Origin: Modestobacter sp. | GTDB taxonomy: Bacteria; Actinomycetota; Actinomycetes; Mycobacteriales; Geodermatophilaceae | NCBI GenBank assembly: GCA_025965635.1 | Contig: JAOPWO010000342.1 | Location: 1-7,329, forward strand | Direction of reading: 5' to 3' | DNA: 7,329 nt | Shown here: positions 6,472-7,329 of the stretch, in pieces | Layout of the letters: every line of letters begins with the position of its first letter | Numbering within the stretch: position 1 is the first letter of the stretch | The notes under the pieces: model-generated | Seen by the model: the letters and a program-made list of their open reading frames with translations, nothing else | What the model was told of the DNA's origin: nothing | Databases searched by the model: none | Made by a program: the position numbers and the translations under genes

Positions 6472-6732
6472 GACCAGACCGCGCACGGACTGGCCGGCGC
6501 GATGATCGTCGCCACCACCCCCGGGGGCGCAGCCCGGGTCGATCGTCAGCGTCGACCGCTCGGCGATGACGACCTTCATGGTGGTGATCGGCGGGAGCGC
6601 ACCATCGAGGGCCGCTGGTCGGGGCACGGGTGTCCCACCTGCTCCAGGACACGCCGGCCGGCCTGGGCACCTGGTGCCCGGTCATCGTGGGCGCCGCCAT
6701 CGTGGTCACCCGGTCGGTCAGCCCCGGCGGCG
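6472..6732 (+). pseudogene. livM: Decayed LivM-type ABC permease, C-terminal fragment with frameshifts
   Basis: Three plus-strand frames read in order give the C-terminus of a branched-chain-amino-acid-type ABC permease (LivM). The first (6472-about 6520) gives HGLAGAMIVATTPGG, like the GLAGAL helix. The second (about 6530-6598) gives PGSIVSVDRSAMTTFMVVIGG, like the SPDSFSFxxSxxxLxMVVIGG motif. The third gives TIEG (6601-6612), then GPLVGARVSHLLQDTPAGLG (6609-6668) and TWCPVIVGAAIVV, like the family end G-T-I-E-G-P-x-x-G-A...LLQ...GTWYLIxLGxxAIVV. The shifts near 6598 and 6611 each fit a one-base deletion, and another shift lies near 6525. No start, no N-terminal helices and no ribosome binding site are visible, so the gene is dead. 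Its end overlaps the 3' end of the convergent IclR gene (stop at 6718). It may be a remnant of an aromatic or amino acid importer. Assignment is by recalled motif. Confidence 0.65.
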
Positions 6733-7329
6733 GAGGTCCTCGTCGATGTCCGCGGCGGCCTCGAGCAGCGCCGGCAGCATCCGGCCGCGGAGGTCGCCGG
6801 GCCCGACCCGGGTGGTGTGCGTGGAGACGGTCACCGCGGCCACCACCCGCCCGGTCGCGTCGTGCACCGGGGCGGCGACGCACTGGATGCCGGCCTCGAG
6901 CTCCTGCTCCATGAGGCACCAGCCCTGCTCGCGCACCTCCGTCACGAGGTCGCGGAGGGCGGCCACCGAGGAGACCGTGTGCGGGGTGATCGGCCGCAGG
7001 TCGGCCCGGTCGAGGGCGGCCTCCAGCGCGTCGTCGTCCAGCGCGGCCAGCAGGACCCGGCCCATGGACGACGCGAACGCCGGGATGCGGGTGCCCACCT
7101 CGACATTCATCGACATGATCCGGCGGTAGGGCACCCGGACGACGTAGAGCACGTCGTCACCCTCCAGGACGCCGGCCGACGAGGTCTCCTGGACGTCGCC
7201 TGCCAGCCGGGCCAGCCGCTCCCGGACCACGTCCCAGACGGTGGTGGTGGCCAGGTAGGCCTGCCCGAGCTCCAGCAGCCGGGGCCGCAGCCACCAGACC
7301 TGCCCGTCGGTGCCCACGTAGTCCAGGGT
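6718..7329 (-). CDS. IclR-family transcriptional regulator (N-terminus beyond window)
   Basis: The visible 203 residues, ending at TGA 6718, cover the end of the DNA-binding domain and the whole effector-binding domain of an IclR-family regulator. The frame is open to the window edge; upstream of the first in-frame GTG (7317) it continues with TLDYV, and LDYVGTDGQVWWLRPRLLEL is the usual wing/linker transition, so about 50-70 residues with the winged helix-turn-helix are outside. In the effector domain, GTRIPAFASSMGRVLLAAL and ELEAGIQCVAAPVHDATGRV are family hallmarks. The pattern resembles the PcaR/PobR/PcaU subgroup, which responds to aromatic acids or their breakdown products. On the same strand and upstream of the hydroxylase stub and maleylacetate reductase, it is the natural candidate to control them, perhaps through the palindrome at 6148-6163. 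The effector is unknown. Confidence 0.9.
   Translation of the reverse strand, partial: TLDYVGTDGQVWWLRPRLLELGQAYLATTTVWDVVRERLARLAGDVQETSSAGVLEGDDVLYVVRVPYRRIMSMNVEVGTRIPAFASSMGRVLLAALDDDALEAALDRADLRPITPHTVSSVAALRDLVTEVREQGWCLMEQELEAGIQCVAAPVHDATGRVVAAVTVSTHTTRVGPGDLRGRMLPALLEAAADIDEDLRRRG

Noticed and set aside
6665..6679. Palindrome gggcacc-t-ggtgccc as a possible IclR-gene terminator or operator
   Set aside because: It falls inside the LivM-derived coding remnant, its one-base centre is unsuited to a hairpin loop, and no U tract follows, so chance is the simpler reading.
6566..7129. A 187-codon plus-strand frame over the IclR gene
   Set aside because: Ser/Arg/Ala-rich antisense shadow of the regulator; only its first few codons coincide with the LivM remnant.

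Overview
The window is very GC-rich, codes densely with GTG as well as ATG starts, and has actinobacterial gene families. It most likely comes from the chromosome of a soil-type Actinomycetota; the style is compatible with Geodermatophilaceae, but that is a guess. Apart from one truncated gene at the left edge and one decayed gene near the right, everything lies on the minus strand.

Left part (1-2160): the 3' part of a branched-chain-amino-acid-type ABC transporter substrate-binding protein (+) converges on an MFS transporter (-). A single long hairpin sits almost exactly midway between the two stop codons. Centre (2161-4744): the carbon-starvation protein CstA, a peptide/pyruvate-type transporter, overlaps its small YbdD/YjiX partner by 4 bp. 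The MFS gene follows 35 bp later, so the three may form one unit. cstA has a very good ribosome binding site, a TATGAT -10-like box and an 8-bp inverted repeat around that box.

Right part (4745-7329): a maleylacetate reductase, which performs the last step of hydroxyquinol/chlorocatechol-type aromatic catabolism before 3-oxoadipate, is preceded by a 98-codon ORF. That ORF looks like the two ends of a TfdB/resorcinol-hydroxylase-type FAD monooxygenase joined after loss of the whole middle. It keeps a strong Shine-Dalgarno sequence and overlaps the reductase in an ATGA stop/start. A perfect 16-bp palindrome lies about 40 bp upstream of it. Further upstream is a 600-bp stretch without an intact gene. 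Its right half carries, on the plus strand, the frameshifted C-terminus of a LivM-type ABC permease. The right edge holds an IclR-family regulator of the PcaR/PobR kind, cut at its N-terminus.

Read together, the right half looks like an eroding aromatic-degradation locus. Regulator and reductase are intact, the hydroxylase is reduced to a stub that may now act as a translated leader for the reductase, the uptake permease is a pseudogene, and no ring-cleavage dioxygenase is visible. I saw no tRNA, rRNA, CRISPR array or insertion sequence. I found no clearly new multi-gene system; the most unusual item is the stub-monooxygenase/reductase arrangement.
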